NCBI RefSeq assembly: GCF_014201655.1
Contig: NZ_JACHEX010000004.1
Location: 1-64,000 of the forward strand
Length of the DNA stretch: 64,000 nt
Origin: Thermosipho japonicus
Lineage (GTDB): Bacteria > Thermotogota > Thermotogae > Thermotogales > Fervidobacteriaceae
Direction of reading: 5' to 3'
The notes under the pieces were generated by a model that saw nothing but the letters and a program-made list of their open reading frames with translations, made no database searches and was not told where the DNA came from. A program made the translations under genes and the position numbers. Shown here in pieces: positions 51,268-63,013 of the stretch. Each line of letters begins with the position of its first letter. Position 1 is the first letter of the stretch.

Positions 51268-52584
51268 TTGAAGCTATCGAGCTTTTTGGGAGGAGTACAT
51301 CCCCCCGAAAATAAGTCATTGAGTAAAGATATTCCAATTAAAAAAGCTCCTTTACCAGAAAAGGTTGTAGTATTTATGCAACAGCATGCGGGTGCTCCTG
51401 CAAAACCTGTAGTGCAAGTTGGAGATAAAGTTAAAACTGGTCAAGTTATTGGTGAACCTTCCGGGTTCGTTTCTGCATATGTTCATTCACCAGTAACTGG
51501 GAAAGTTGTTGAGGTTAAAAAGATAAGTAATATAATTTTTGGAAAAGCAGTTGACGCAGTTATTATTGAAAGAGAATCCGAAGATGATTGGGAACTTCTT
51601 CCTCATGGTGATTTTGAGAAATTTTCAAAAGAAGAGCTTCTTGATATCATTCAAAAAGCAGGTATTGTAGGACTTGGCGGTGCAATGTTCCCAACACATA
51701 TAAAATTAAATCCTCCAAAAGATAAAAAAATTGATACATTAATTATAAATGGTGCAGAATGTGAACCATACTTGACAATTGATCACAGAATGATGTTAGA
51801 AAAACATGAAGAGATTTTGTTAGGTATTGAAATTGTAAAGAAAATTTTAAATGTTGAAAATGTATATATAGGAATTGAGGATAATAAAATTGATGCAATT
51901 AACCTTTTAAATGATAAATGGAGAGGAAAAGTTACTGTTGTTCCATTAAAAACAAAATATCCTCAAGGTGCTGAAAAACAATTAATTTATGCTGTTACAA
52001 AAAGAAGTGTTCCACGTGGTGGCCTTCCAATGGATGTTGGAGTCGTAGTTCAAAATGTAAGTACTATGTATGCAATTAAGGAAGCAGTAATTGATGGTAA
52101 ACCTCTTATAGAAAGAGGCTTAACCTTAACTGGGGAAGCAATTAAAAAACCAGGAAATTGGTGGGTAAGAGTTGGTACTCCTATTTCATGGATTGTGGAT
52201 AATTTAGGCGAAGGTTTTAAAGAAGGACTTGAAGAAATAAAGATTTTAATGGGCGGACCAATGATGGGAATACCTATTAACAATATAGAAACTCCAATAG
52301 TAAAGGGGAATAATGGAATTACAAGTATTGTTCCACATGAACAGAAAAGCACCTTTTGTATTAGATGTTCTTATTGTGTAAATGTATGTCCAATGGGACT
52401 CCAGCCATACTTATTAGACTTGCTTGGAAAGAAAAAAAGATATGATGAAGCAGCAAGTATAGGATTGATGGATTGTATAGAATGTGGTTCGTGTACGTAT
52501 ATTTGTCCTGCTAAAATTGAGCATGTTAAGACTATTAAACTTGCTAAAAAAGTGTATAGGGCCCTGAGGGGAGGGAAGAAATGA
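51268..52584 (+). CDS. rnfC: Rnf complex subunit C (ferredoxin:NAD oxidoreductase)
   Basis: 438 residues. NADH-site subunit: N-terminal barrel-sandwich motif GGVHPPENK, GDKVKTGQVIGEP, the FMN/NAD region GLGGAMFPTHIKL, NGAECEPYLT, PRGGLPMDVGVV, then two [4Fe-4S] motifs CIRCSYCVNVCP and CIECGSCTYICP. TTG start after GGGAGGTG. First gene of rnfCDGEA. Confidence 0.94.
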   Translation: MKLSSFLGGVHPPENKSLSKDIPIKKAPLPEKVVVFMQQHAGAPAKPVVQVGDKVKTGQVIGEPSGFVSAYVHSPVTGKVVEVKKISNIIFGKAVDAVIIERESEDDWELLPHGDFEKFSKEELLDIIQKAGIVGLGGAMFPTHIKLNPPKDKKIDTLIINGAECEPYLTIDHRMMLEKHEEILLGIEIVKKILNVENVYIGIEDNKIDAINLLNDKWRGKVTVVPLKTKYPQGAEKQLIYAVTKRSVPRGGLPMDVGVVVQNVSTMYAIKEAVIDGKPLIERGLTLTGEAIKKPGNWWVRVGTPISWIVDNLGEGFKEGLEEIKILMGGPMMGIPINNIETPIVKGNNGITSIVPHEQKSTFCIRCSYCVNVCPMGLQPYLLDLLGKKKRYDEAASIGLMDCIECGSCTYICPAKIEHVKTIKLAKKVYRALRGGKK

Positions 52585-53540
52585 TGAAGTTGATTACAGG
52601 AAATGCTCCACATTTAAGATCAAATGATACAACTTCAAGGGTAATGTTAGATGTTATTATAGCTTTACTACCTGCTTTAATAGGCGCATGGTATTTTTTT
52701 GGTTTTTATGCATTTTTTCTTGCTATTTTAGGTGCAGTTGTCGGTGAATTATTTGAATTATTTATTATGAAGATACTTAGAAAAGATAAAAATTTTGTGC
52801 CAAATGGGAGTGCTGCGGTAACAGGAATACTTCTTGCTATGAATGTTAGTCCTGCAACATCATGGTGGGTATTTTTACTTGGATTAGTTTTTGCGTTAGG
52901 TGTTGCAAAACATGCTTTTGGTGGACTTGGAATGAACATATTTAACCCTGCACTTGCTGGGAGGGCATTTTTGTTAGTTTCATTTCCAGTTCAAATGACG
53001 ACATGGTATAAACCTACACTTTCTTTTTCTAAATGGGTTGATGTTCAAACAACTGCTACACCACTTGCCGTTTTAAAAGAAACAGGAAGTGTAAATGTAA
53101 GCTATTGGGATTTGTTTATAGGAAATAGAGCAGGATCCATAGGTGAAACGAGTGTTTTATTGTTACTAATAGGTTTTGCATATCTTGTTGCTAGAAAAAG
53201 AATAAAATTAATGATTCCAATTTCTTATATAGGAACTGTTTTTGTTATGTCATCGTTTTTCTATTTTGCAAACCCAACATTTGGTACACCTTTATTCCAT
53301 ATTCTCAGTGGTGGTTTGATGTTAGGTGCACTGTTTATGGCAACTGATATGGTTACAAGTCCTATGACAATAAAAGGTCAAGCTATCTTTGGTATTGGTG
53401 CAGGAGTTATGACTTTACTAATAAGGTATTTTGCGGGTTATCCAGAAGGTGTTTCATTATCAATTCTTTTAATGAATGCATTTGTTCCACTTATTGATAG
53501 ATACACACAACCCCGCATTTTTGGTGAGGTGAAATCATGA
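52581..53540 (+). CDS. rnfD: Rnf complex subunit D
   Basis: 319 residues, about nine membrane helices. Covalent-FMN Thr motif seen as TTATPLAVLKE (about residue 160). NPALAGRAF, MATDMVTSPMT. Membrane part of the sodium or proton pumping complex. Overlaps rnfC (ATGA). Confidence 0.94.
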   Translation: MMKLITGNAPHLRSNDTTSRVMLDVIIALLPALIGAWYFFGFYAFFLAILGAVVGELFELFIMKILRKDKNFVPNGSAAVTGILLAMNVSPATSWWVFLLGLVFALGVAKHAFGGLGMNIFNPALAGRAFLLVSFPVQMTTWYKPTLSFSKWVDVQTTATPLAVLKETGSVNVSYWDLFIGNRAGSIGETSVLLLLIGFAYLVARKRIKLMIPISYIGTVFVMSSFFYFANPTFGTPLFHILSGGLMLGALFMATDMVTSPMTIKGQAIFGIGAGVMTLLIRYFAGYPEGVSLSILLMNAFVPLIDRYTQPRIFGEVKS

Positions 53541-54205
53541 AAGATATGATAAAAACAGGTCTAATTTTGATGGTATATACTTTAGTTGCAGGTTTGATTT
53601 TAGGATTTATTTATACTTCAACCCAAGCTGCAATAAAAGAAGCTGAATTGAAAAATACTATTGATGCGGTTAAGTTTGTTCTTACAGAAAATGGGAATTT
53701 ATTAGTAAAAGAGAAAGTAATAAAAGAAGCCGTTTTAGAAGGTTCAAAAGAGGAAGAAAAAGAAATATTTAAAAAAGGAACTAGTGCTGTTTTGACCCCT
53801 GTTTTAAATTTTCATACTGAAAGAGGAAAGGTTTACGTTTTAAAGGGGTATGGTATTGGCTATGGTGGAAAAGTTGTTACAATAGCATCCTTTTTAGTAA
53901 ATAATAAAAAAATTGATCTTTTATCAATAAGGGTTATTGAATATTCACAAGAAACACCTGGACTTGGAGCAAAGATAGCTGAAGAGACATCTCAAAAGAG
54001 GTTTTATCCTATCCCATATGAAGGTTTAAAAAATGGAGTAAAAGTTGACAAAGATGCTGGGAAATCTAATCTTTCACCTGAAGAAGCAAAAAAAATTGGA
54101 GTTGTAAAAATAAGTGATGTAATGACAGGAGCAACTATTACACCTCGAGCAGTTGCATCAACTATTGATACAATGTTTAAATATTTGCAAAAGGAGGTGC
54201 AATAA
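53537..54205 (+). CDS. rnfG: Rnf complex subunit G
   Basis: 222 residues: one N-terminal membrane helix and an extracytoplasmic FMN domain with the flavinylation motif TGATITPRAV (Thr for ApbE-type attachment) and SQETPGLGAKI. Overlaps rnfD by 4 bp. Confidence 0.93.
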   Translation: MKDMIKTGLILMVYTLVAGLILGFIYTSTQAAIKEAELKNTIDAVKFVLTENGNLLVKEKVIKEAVLEGSKEEEKEIFKKGTSAVLTPVLNFHTERGKVYVLKGYGIGYGGKVVTIASFLVNNKKIDLLSIRVIEYSQETPGLGAKIAEETSQKRFYPIPYEGLKNGVKVDKDAGKSNLSPEEAKKIGVVKISDVMTGATITPRAVASTIDTMFKYLQKEVQ

Positions 54206-54208
54206 TCA

Positions 54209-54823
54209 ATGGCGAGCAGATCATGGAAAGAATTCAGTAAAGGTTTTATTGTAGAAAATCCTACTTATGTTCAAGCATTAGGAATGTGTCCAACACTTGC
54301 AACTACTACAAGCGCGAAGAATGGTCTTGGAATGGGGCTTGCTGCTACTGCTGTTTTAGTTATGTCAAACATAGTTGTTTCTCTTTTAAGAAAAGCAGTT
54401 CCTGAAAAAATAAGAATTCCAATATTTATAACTATAATTGCATCTTTTGTTACAATTGTTGATCTTTTGATGCATGCCTATGTATACGATCTTTGGAAAA
54501 CATTAGGATTATTTATCCCTCTTATTGTTGTTAACTGTGTAATTATGGGTAGAGCAGAGTCATTTGCATCAAAAAATAATGTTTGGTATTCAATGTTAGA
54601 TGGTCTTGGAATGGGACTTGGCTTTACAGCAAGTTTAACTCTTTTAGGTGCAATTAGAGAATTGCTTGGAAGTGGTACATTATTTGATGTAAAAATTTGG
54701 GGTAAAGCATTTAATGTGTTTATCATGATTCTTCCCCCTGGTGCTTATTTGACATTAGGTTTACTTGCCGCACTATTTGCGTATATAGGTATGAAGAAAA
54801 AAGAAAGGGGGAACACTAAATGA
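54209..54823 (+). CDS. rnfE: Rnf complex subunit E
   Basis: 204 residues, six membrane helices, with the Cys-containing motifs ALGMCPTLA and VNCVIMGRAE that bind the membrane [2Fe-2S] centre shared with RnfA. RBS AGGAGGTG. Confidence 0.94.
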   Translation: MASRSWKEFSKGFIVENPTYVQALGMCPTLATTTSAKNGLGMGLAATAVLVMSNIVVSLLRKAVPEKIRIPIFITIIASFVTIVDLLMHAYVYDLWKTLGLFIPLIVVNCVIMGRAESFASKNNVWYSMLDGLGMGLGFTASLTLLGAIRELLGSGTLFDVKIWGKAFNVFIMILPPGAYLTLGLLAALFAYIGMKKKERGNTK

Positions 54824-55395
54824 AGATTTTTTTGATATTATTATCAGCAATGCTTGTTAACAATTATGTTTTTATTAGGTTTTTAGGTATTTGTCCGTTT
54901 TTAGGTGTATCTAAAAAAATGGATACAGCCGTTGGAATGGGTCTTGCAGCAACATTTGTTCTTGTAATGTCCTCTACAATTTCTTGGTTTGTTGATAGAC
55001 TTTTAATATCACTTGGCCTTGAATTTTTAAGAACAATTGCATTTATTTTGGTTATTGCATCATTTGTTCAATTTGTTGAATTGTTTTTAAAGAAAAATAA
55101 TCCAAACTTGTATGATGCACTTGGAATATTTCTTCCACTTATTACTACAAATTGTATAATATTGGGTGTTGCTCTTATAAATAGTATGAATAATTACAAT
55201 CTTTTAGAAACAATTTTTAATTCTCTTGGTGCAGGTCTTGGTTTTCTTTTAGCATTAATAATATTTAGTGCAATTCGTGAAAAATTGGAATTATATAATT
55301 TACCAAAACCATTTGAAGGACTTCCAATTGCGTTGATTACAGCATCTTTGTTGTCTTTAGCATTTATGGGATTCCAGGGTATGATAAAGTTATAA
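54820..55395 (+). CDS. rnfA: Rnf complex subunit A
   Basis: 191 residues, six membrane helices, paralogous to RnfE; FLGICPFLGVSK and TNCIILGVAL contain the paired Cys. Overlaps rnfE (ATGA). The expected next gene rnfB is absent; the tRNA-Gly promoter begins 4 bp after the stop. Confidence 0.94.
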   Translation: MKIFLILLSAMLVNNYVFIRFLGICPFLGVSKKMDTAVGMGLAATFVLVMSSTISWFVDRLLISLGLEFLRTIAFILVIASFVQFVELFLKKNNPNLYDALGIFLPLITTNCIILGVALINSMNNYNLLETIFNSLGAGLGFLLALIIFSAIREKLELYNLPKPFEGLPIALITASLLSLAFMGFQGMIKL

Positions 55396-55398
55396 AAC

Positions 55399-55427
55399 TT
55401 GAAAATATAAATGGTATTTGATATAAT
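55399..55427 (+). promoter_or_regulatory. tRNA-Gly promoter
   Basis: TTGAAA (55399-55404) and TATAAT (55422-55427) are separated by exactly 17 bp, with TG at 55419-55420 giving an extended -10. It is the best sigma-A-type promoter in the window and lies 14 bp before the tRNA. Confidence 0.8.
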
Positions 55428-55441
55428 AAAAATGTAATTGA

Positions 55442-55517
55442 GCGGGTGTAGCTCAGGTGGTAGAGCATCAGCTTCCCAAGCTGAGGGCCGCGGGTTCGAG
55501 TCCCGTCGCCCGCTCCA
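55442..55517 (+). tRNA. tRNA-Gly (anticodon CCC)
   Basis: 76 nt. Acceptor GCGGGTG pairs with CGCCCGC, D-stem GCTC, anticodon stem CAGC/GCTG around the loop TTCCCAA (anticodon CCC at 34-36), T-arm with TTCGAGT, discriminator T, and encoded CCA. Own promoter and terminator, so it is a single-gene unit after the rnf operon. Confidence 0.96.
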
Positions 55518-55519
55518 AC

Positions 55520-55544
55520 GGGGCTTAAAAGCCCTGTTTTTTTT
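55520..55544 (+). terminator. Rho-independent terminator after tRNA-Gly
   Basis: GGGCT/AGCCC stem with a TAAA loop, followed by eight T. It starts 3 nt after the tRNA CCA and would also end rnf transcripts. Confidence 0.88.
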
Positions 55545-55570
55545 AATAGACAACATTGGGAGGTAATACC

Positions 55571-56839
55571 TTGACTATAGACGCAATTATCTCTTTATTT
55601 ATTTTTGTTGTTGTATATTATCTAATAATTTCTGAAAAAGTTCATAGGTCAATTTCTGTAGTTTTAGGTGCTTTTATCTTAACTTTTTTTGGAGTATTTG
55701 AAGATCCTGATTATTTATTTAAAAATTATGTTGATTTTGATACAATTTTTTTATTGGTTGGGATGATGCTCCTTGTATCTGCTGTAAAAAGTACTGGTTT
55801 TTTTGAATATGTAGCATTTAAATTAATTCATTTTTCTAAAAATTCATTTTTATCTATTTTTATTCTTTTAAACTTTTTTGTAGCGTTTTTTTCTGCCTTT
55901 GTAGATAATGTAACCACAATAATGATCTTTATCCCAATAACACTTGCGGTTGCGGATGCCGCGGGTATTGATCCAACCTTTTTTGTTCTTTCAGAGGTTT
56001 TTAGTTCCAATATTGGAGGTACAGCAACTTTAATAGGTGATCCCCCGAATATTTTAATTGGTAATGCAGCAAGGCTTACTTTTAATGATTTTATATTGAA
56101 TACTTCTCCAGCTACATTAATAACTTGGGGAATTATTATTTTATATTTTGTATTAAAAAATAAAAAATATTTGAAAAAAAATATAAGTTTTGAATTTTCT
56201 GCTATTGAAATTACAAAAAGTAATTTAATTAAATCTACAGTTTTGTTGATAAGTGTAATAATTTTATTTACAGTCCAAGAAAAAATAGGAGTGCATAGTT
56301 CAGTCATAGCATTTGGAATGGGTTTTTTATCGATTTTGGTTATTGACCCAAAAAATGTTGAAAAACATTTTGGTGAAATTGAATGGGGAACTATATTTTT
56401 CTTTATAGGTTTGTTTATTATAACAGGTGCACTTGAAGATACTGGAATTTTAAAAAATTTAGCAATGATTTTAAGCAAAAATTTTGGAAGTACCCCAAAA
56501 TTATTTGGAATGTTTTTGATTATTATGTCATTTTTAGTTAGTGGATTTTTTGATAATATTCCATTTACTGCGACAATGATTCCTGTAATTAAGATGCTTC
56601 CTTCAATTAACTCTACTTTTGTTAATCTAAATCCTTATTGGTGGGCTTTATCTCTTGGTGTATGTTTTGGAGGAAATCTTACACAAATTGGTGCATCTGC
56701 AAATATTGTGGCTATTACCATGCTATTAAAATATTCAAAAAGATCTGTTTCTTTTAAAGAGTATATGAAATTTTCCATAATACCATCTTTAATTTCTTTA
56801 ATAGTTTCTATAGCGTACGTTGAATTTAGATATTTTTAA
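55571..56839 (+). CDS. SLC13/ArsB-NhaD type ion transporter
   Basis: 422 residues, about 11-12 membrane helices in two inverted repeats. Each half has a conserved re-entrant motif: SSNIGGTATLIGDPPNILIG in the first, and GVCFGGNLTQIGASANIVAI in the second. This fits the ion-transporter superfamily (citrate/sulfate carriers, NhaD, ArsB); the substrate cannot be assigned. The TTG at 55571 is 7 nt after GGGAGG. Confidence 0.82.
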   Translation: MTIDAIISLFIFVVVYYLIISEKVHRSISVVLGAFILTFFGVFEDPDYLFKNYVDFDTIFLLVGMMLLVSAVKSTGFFEYVAFKLIHFSKNSFLSIFILLNFFVAFFSAFVDNVTTIMIFIPITLAVADAAGIDPTFFVLSEVFSSNIGGTATLIGDPPNILIGNAARLTFNDFILNTSPATLITWGIIILYFVLKNKKYLKKNISFEFSAIEITKSNLIKSTVLLISVIILFTVQEKIGVHSSVIAFGMGFLSILVIDPKNVEKHFGEIEWGTIFFFIGLFIITGALEDTGILKNLAMILSKNFGSTPKLFGMFLIIMSFLVSGFFDNIPFTATMIPVIKMLPSINSTFVNLNPYWWALSLGVCFGGNLTQIGASANIVAITMLLKYSKRSVSFKEYMKFSIIPSLISLIVSIAYVEFRYF

Positions 56840-56858
56840 TGTGAGGTGTTAAAAAAAT

Positions 56859-57800
56859 ATGTTTTGGGCTTTTTTAGGACTTATTATTGGTATTATTTTG
56901 CTAATAAAAGGAGCAGATTGGCTTGTAGATGGAGCGGTATCTGTAGCTTTAAATTTGGGTGTTTCAAAAATGGTTGTTGGTCTTTCAGTAGTTGCTTTTG
57001 GAACATCATTGCCAGAACTTGTCGCTTCGTTAGTTGCAGTTTTTAAAGGTTATTCCAGCGTTTCAATTTCAAATGTAGTTGGAAGTAATATTGCTAATAT
57101 TTCGCTTGCTCTTGCCTTGTCAGCTTTATTTGTTTCAATTCCTATAAAAGATCAAACCATACGTGCTGAAATGCCCTTTATGCTTATTTCAACTTTTACT
57201 TTCACTGCGCTATTTTTGAAAGATTACAATTTAGTTTGGAACTATGGAATAGTGTTTTTATTATTGATGATTATCTATATATACTATCTTATAACTAGTG
57301 CAAAAGAAATTGTTAAAGAAGAATTTGAAGAAGAGGTAAAAGAAGTTAAGAGTACATGGCTTTCTATATTTTTAAGTGTTTTAGGAGTAGTTGGAGTTTC
57401 TGTTGGCGGTGAAATGACTATTAAAAACGTTGTAAAAATTGCTGAATTTTTTAATCTTAGTGAAACTTTTGTGGGTTTAACTATAGTTGCTATTGGAACA
57501 TCATTGCCAGAAATTGTTGTTAGTATTATTTCAACAGTAAAAGGTGAAAGTGATATTTTAGTTGGAAATATAGTTGGAAGTAATGTTTTTAATATTTTAC
57601 TGATACTAGGTGTTAGCTCATTGTTTGGAAATTTAGTTGTTGATGTTAATAATTTTACAATTGATCTTATAGTTATGAATTTAATGGCTGTATTATTGTT
57701 TGTTTTTTCAATTTTTAGAAAAAGAATATTTAGATTTGAAGCAATAGTATTTCTTAGTACGTATTTTTATTATCTTTACCAAATAATTTTAAGAAGATAA
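56859..57800 (+). CDS. Sodium/calcium exchanger family protein
   Basis: 313 residues of the CaCA family (YrbG-like): ten helices with two alpha-repeats, each with a GTSLPE motif (FGTSLPELVASL and IGTSLPEIVVSI) and following SNVVGSNIANI / GNIVGSNVFNI. Exchanges Na+ or H+ for divalent cations. It follows the SLC13-type gene by 19 bp; RBS GAGGTG. Confidence 0.9.
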   Translation: MFWAFLGLIIGIILLIKGADWLVDGAVSVALNLGVSKMVVGLSVVAFGTSLPELVASLVAVFKGYSSVSISNVVGSNIANISLALALSALFVSIPIKDQTIRAEMPFMLISTFTFTALFLKDYNLVWNYGIVFLLLMIIYIYYLITSAKEIVKEEFEEEVKEVKSTWLSIFLSVLGVVGVSVGGEMTIKNVVKIAEFFNLSETFVGLTIVAIGTSLPEIVVSIISTVKGESDILVGNIVGSNVFNILLILGVSSLFGNLVVDVNNFTIDLIVMNLMAVLLFVFSIFRKRIFRFEAIVFLSTYFYYLYQIILRR

Positions 57801-57830
57801 ATTTCATTTCACTTTTTTGGAGGTGTAAAA

Positions 57831-60196
<2,366 letters not shown>

Positions 60197-60223
60197 TCAA
60201 AATTTGAATAAAAATAATATTTT

Positions 60224-60254
60224 AAAACCAGCACTTGGTGCTGGTTTTATTTTG
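60224..60254 (+). terminator. Rho-independent terminator after guaB
   Basis: Perfect 11-bp stem (60224-60234 with 60238-60248), 3-nt loop, followed by ATTTTG. It is 28 bp after the guaB stop. The symmetric A/T ends let it act in both directions. Confidence 0.85.
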
Positions 60255-60410
60255 TTTAATTAATAATACAGTTTTAATTGAAGTTTTTATAAATTAAGTT
60301 AATATAGGGTAATTTATAATTATTTTTGCTTTTTTAATCTAAAGTTTAACTTATTATAGTAACCTGTTTGTAAAAAAGTTAACTTTGCGTTAATTCAAAT
60401 GATTGTTTTT

Positions 60411-60419
60411 TGATATAAT
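60411..60419 (+). promoter_or_regulatory. Extended -10 promoter for the chemoreceptor gene
   Basis: TGATATAAT, an extended -10, 62 nt before the MCP ATG, in a 285-bp intergenic region (60197-60481) that otherwise holds only the guaB terminator and A/T-rich sequence. No good -35. Confidence 0.6.
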
Positions 60420-60481
60420 AGTAATCAGTATTAAATTTTTTTAAATATTACAAAACTTACTTTATTAAGGAGGTTTTTAGA

Positions 60482-62179
60482 ATGAATTTTAGAAGCTTAA
60501 CTCAACTAATTTTAACTGTTGTTTTAGTATCAGTTTTAGTAATGACTTTTTCCTTTTTCATTACTAATTTTTTGATTACAAAGAATGAACTAACAAATTT
60601 AAAAGTAGATGCAGTAAAAAATGTTGTTGATACCGCTTACGGAATTGTAGAAAGTATTTACAATATGGAAAAATCTGGGCGGGTTAATCATGATGAAGCT
60701 ATCAAATTGATTAAAAAGTACATAGGTTCTATGAAATTTGAAGGTAGCAATTATGTATTTATATTTGATAAAAACTATGTAGGTGTTGTTCATCCTACTT
60801 TAGGAGGTAAAAAATCAGATAAAATAAAAGATCCAAATGGTAAATATGTATTAATTGATTTGGTTGATGGTGCAAGAAAAAATGGTGATTTTGTATATAA
60901 TTATGTTTGGAATAAACCATCTGTTAATAAAAATGTTGAAAAAATATCTTATGCAAGATGGTTTGAACCATATAAATTTATGATTGGTGCAGGTGTTTAT
61001 GTTGATGATATTCAAAAGTCTTTAAATAGTATAATTATTCCAAATATTATAATTTCAGTGATAATTATTATAGTAATATTTGTAATTGTATTATTTATAG
61101 GAAAGAAGATAAAAAAAGATGTTGAAAAGGTTGTTGAACTAACTTCAAATGTTGCGAATGGGGATTTAACTCAAAAGTTGGAAATTAGAAGGAAAGATGA
61201 AATTGGTAAAATTGCACAAATGCTTAATAATATGATTGATGGATTGAGAAAAATTGTTAATGAATTAATTAATAATTCAAATACTATAGAAGTTTCATCA
61301 AAAAATTTGCAAGAATTTTCAGAAAGTCAAAAAACAGTTGCACAGAATGTTGTAACTACATTTGAAAAAATCGTAGCTGAAACTCAAAATATCTCTGCTT
61401 CTCTTGAAGAAATCAACTCAAGTATTGAAGAAGTTGCAGCAAGCGCTCAAAATGTTTCAAAATCCTCCATGGATCTTTCAGAGAAATCAAACGAAATATC
61501 CCAAAATGTACAATTAGGAACTGAATCAGTTGGTAAAGTATATGAATTAATCGAAAAAGGATATTCAGAAATTTTAAGCACTGCAGATATGGTATCTGAA
61601 TTATCTATATCAGCTGCAAATATAAGTGAAATTTTGGAAACTATTAATCAAATTTCTGAGCAAACAAATTTACTTGCATTGAATGCAGCAATTGAGGCGG
61701 CAAGGGCAGGAGAAGCAGGAAAAGGATTTGCGGTTGTCGCTGATGAAATAAGGAAACTTGCTGAAGAAAGTAAAACAGCAACAGAAAATATAGGGAAAAT
61801 TCTTGAAGGAATAAGGAATAATGCCGAAAAGGTAAACGTTAATACTAAAAAAACAGTTGAGAGTATTAAAGAAGCCTCAGATTTTTCGAGAGATGTTAAA
61901 GTACAGTTAGAAAACATTGAAAATGAAATATTTAATATTACAAATATGATAAATAATACTGCCGCATCTGCACAAGAGCAAAGTGCTGCTGCTGAAGAAA
62001 TGTCTAGCGCGGTAGATAGCACAACAAGAACTCTTATGGAAGAGGTTAATGAAATTGAAAGAAGTAAACAGATGATTGATAGTCTTGAAAAAGGTGTTCA
62101 AAACATAGCCTCATTAAGTGAGGAATTAGGAGAGGTAGTAAATTCGATGGACAGTGTGATAAAGAAATTTAAAATTTAG
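60482..62179 (+). CDS. Methyl-accepting chemotaxis protein (single Cache)
   Basis: 565 residues. Helix 1 (about 7-31), an extracytoplasmic single Cache domain (about 35-178: [41 protein letters not shown]), helix 2 (about 181-207), a HAMP domain (to about 260) and the signalling domain with the conserved tip [32 protein letters not shown] (about 390-425). Adaptation sites are of the EE/QE type ([10 protein letters not shown]). No NWETF-type CheR tether at the end. sCache_2 domains bind small organic acids; the ligand is not known. Good RBS (AAGGAGG). Confidence 0.93.
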   Translation: MNFRSLTQLILTVVLVSVLVMTFSFFITNFLITKNELTNLKVDAVKNVVDTAYGIVESIYNMEKSGRVNHDEAIKLIKKYIGSMKFEGSNYVFIFDKNYVGVVHPTLGGKKSDKIKDPNGKYVLIDLVDGARKNGDFVYNYVWNKPSVNKNVEKISYARWFEPYKFMIGAGVYVDDIQKSLNSIIIPNIIISVIIIIVIFVIVLFIGKKIKKDVEKVVELTSNVANGDLTQKLEIRRKDEIGKIAQMLNNMIDGLRKIVNELINNSNTIEVSSKNLQEFSESQKTVAQNVVTTFEKIVAETQNISASLEEINSSIEEVAASAQNVSKSSMDLSEKSNEISQNVQLGTESVGKVYELIEKGYSEILSTADMVSELSISAANISEILETINQISEQTNLLALNAAIEAARAGEAGKGFAVVADEIRKLAEESKTATENIGKILEGIRNNAEKVNVNTKKTVESIKEASDFSRDVKVQLENIENEIFNITNMINNTAASAQEQSAAAEEMSSAVDSTTRTLMEEVNEIERSKQMIDSLEKGVQNIASLSEELGEVVNSMDSVIKKFKI

Positions 62180-62183
62180 TTTG

Positions 62184-62214
62184 TTTAAGGCCCCTTAAAC
62201 TAAGGGGCCTTAAA
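62184..62214 (+). terminator. Strong hairpin terminator after the MCP gene
   Basis: Perfect 14-bp stem (62184-62197 with 62201-62214), 3-nt loop. It sits 5 bp after the MCP stop. The plus side has no immediate T run (TATATATC, then T7), but the stem is very stable. The stop of the antisense SDR pseudogene lies in the right arm. Confidence 0.7.
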
Positions 62215-62930
62215 TATATATCATTTTTTTAGTCATTCCACCATCAGTAACTATATTTTGCCCTGTAATAAATCCCGCCTTTTTTTTTATCTGCAGGAAA
62301 TAATGCAAGTTCTAAAATATAATTTGATGTACCTGCTCTGCCAACAAGGTGTTGCATATGTTCTTTTTGACTTATTTACTCGCCTTCATGGAATATCCAT
62401 CCTGGAATTAATTGCATTAACTCTAGTATTGGGGCCTAATGAATTTGAAAGCGCGAGTGTAACTCCAAGGATTCCTGGTTTTGAAGCGCTATATGCTTCA
62501 TTACCTTTTTCAGACATAATAGCTCTTGTTATGTAATATTTATAATAGAACCTTTTCCTGAGGTTTTAAGTATTAGGGGTACACCGTATTTTGTAATTAG
62601 AAAATACCCTGTCAGGTTTACTTTAATTACTTTTCCCATTTTTCCAATGTAATTTCAAGAAAATTTTTAAAGTTTAAGATTGCTGTGTTGTTAATTATTA
62701 CATTTAATTTTTTAAAGTTTTTTTCTGTATATTTTATGAATTTTATAACCTTTTTTTATTAGATACATCACTGTAAAATTTTAAAAGATTTTTGTTTTCC
62801 GATAATTTATCAAGTAATTCTCTGTTGTAATCTATTACAGCACTTTGTAGCCGTTATTTAGAAAACATATCGTAAGGCTTTTTCCAATATTTCTTGCACC
62901 ACCAGTTATTAAAGCAGCTTTATTTTCCAA
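62210..62930 (-). pseudogene. Decayed short-chain dehydrogenase/reductase
   Basis: Read on the minus strand in several frames, this is one SDR of about 240 residues. A TTG start (62930) with AAGGAGG is followed by ENKAALITGGARNIGKS (TGxxxGxG NAD-binding loop); then come VNLTGYF, the catalytic YSASK (as AYSASK), a remnant of NAI-PGW (substrate loop), and TDGGMTKKM at the C-terminus, with a stop at 62210. I count at least five single-base frameshifts or stops, e.g. after NGYKVL and in EKWEK-VIKV, so this is real decay and not one error. Its original substrate is unknown. Confidence 0.85.
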
Positions 62931-62970
62931 TGGAAATTACCTCCTTAAATCTTTAAAAAATTTTTTTCTA

Positions 62971-62979
62971 TGTTATACT
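62971..62979 (+). promoter_or_regulatory. Extended -10 promoter for the GH13 gene
   Basis: TGTTATACT, an extended -10, 34 nt before the GH13 ATG, divergent from the dead SDR gene. No clear -35. Confidence 0.5.
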
Positions 62980-63013
62980 CTTTAATGTAATTTTTAATTT
63001 GGAGGTATTAAAT

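Noticed and set aside
55194-55556. 120-codon minus-strand frame across tRNA-Gly
   Set aside because: It reads antisense through the tRNA and rnfA; the RRDSNPRPSAWEADALPPELHP-type peptide is the well-known false translation of a tRNA region.
55828-56478. 216-codon minus-strand frame opposite the SLC13-type gene
   Set aside because: The plus strand encodes a clear transporter with conserved repeats; the antisense frame has no motif or RBS.
60255-60481. Riboswitch or sRNA in the leader of the chemoreceptor gene
   Set aside because: Apart from the guaB terminator and an extended -10, the region is plain A/T-rich sequence without paired helices.
62258-62536. 92-codon plus-strand open frame
   Set aside because: It is antisense to the readable SDR pseudogene and has no RBS or family signal.
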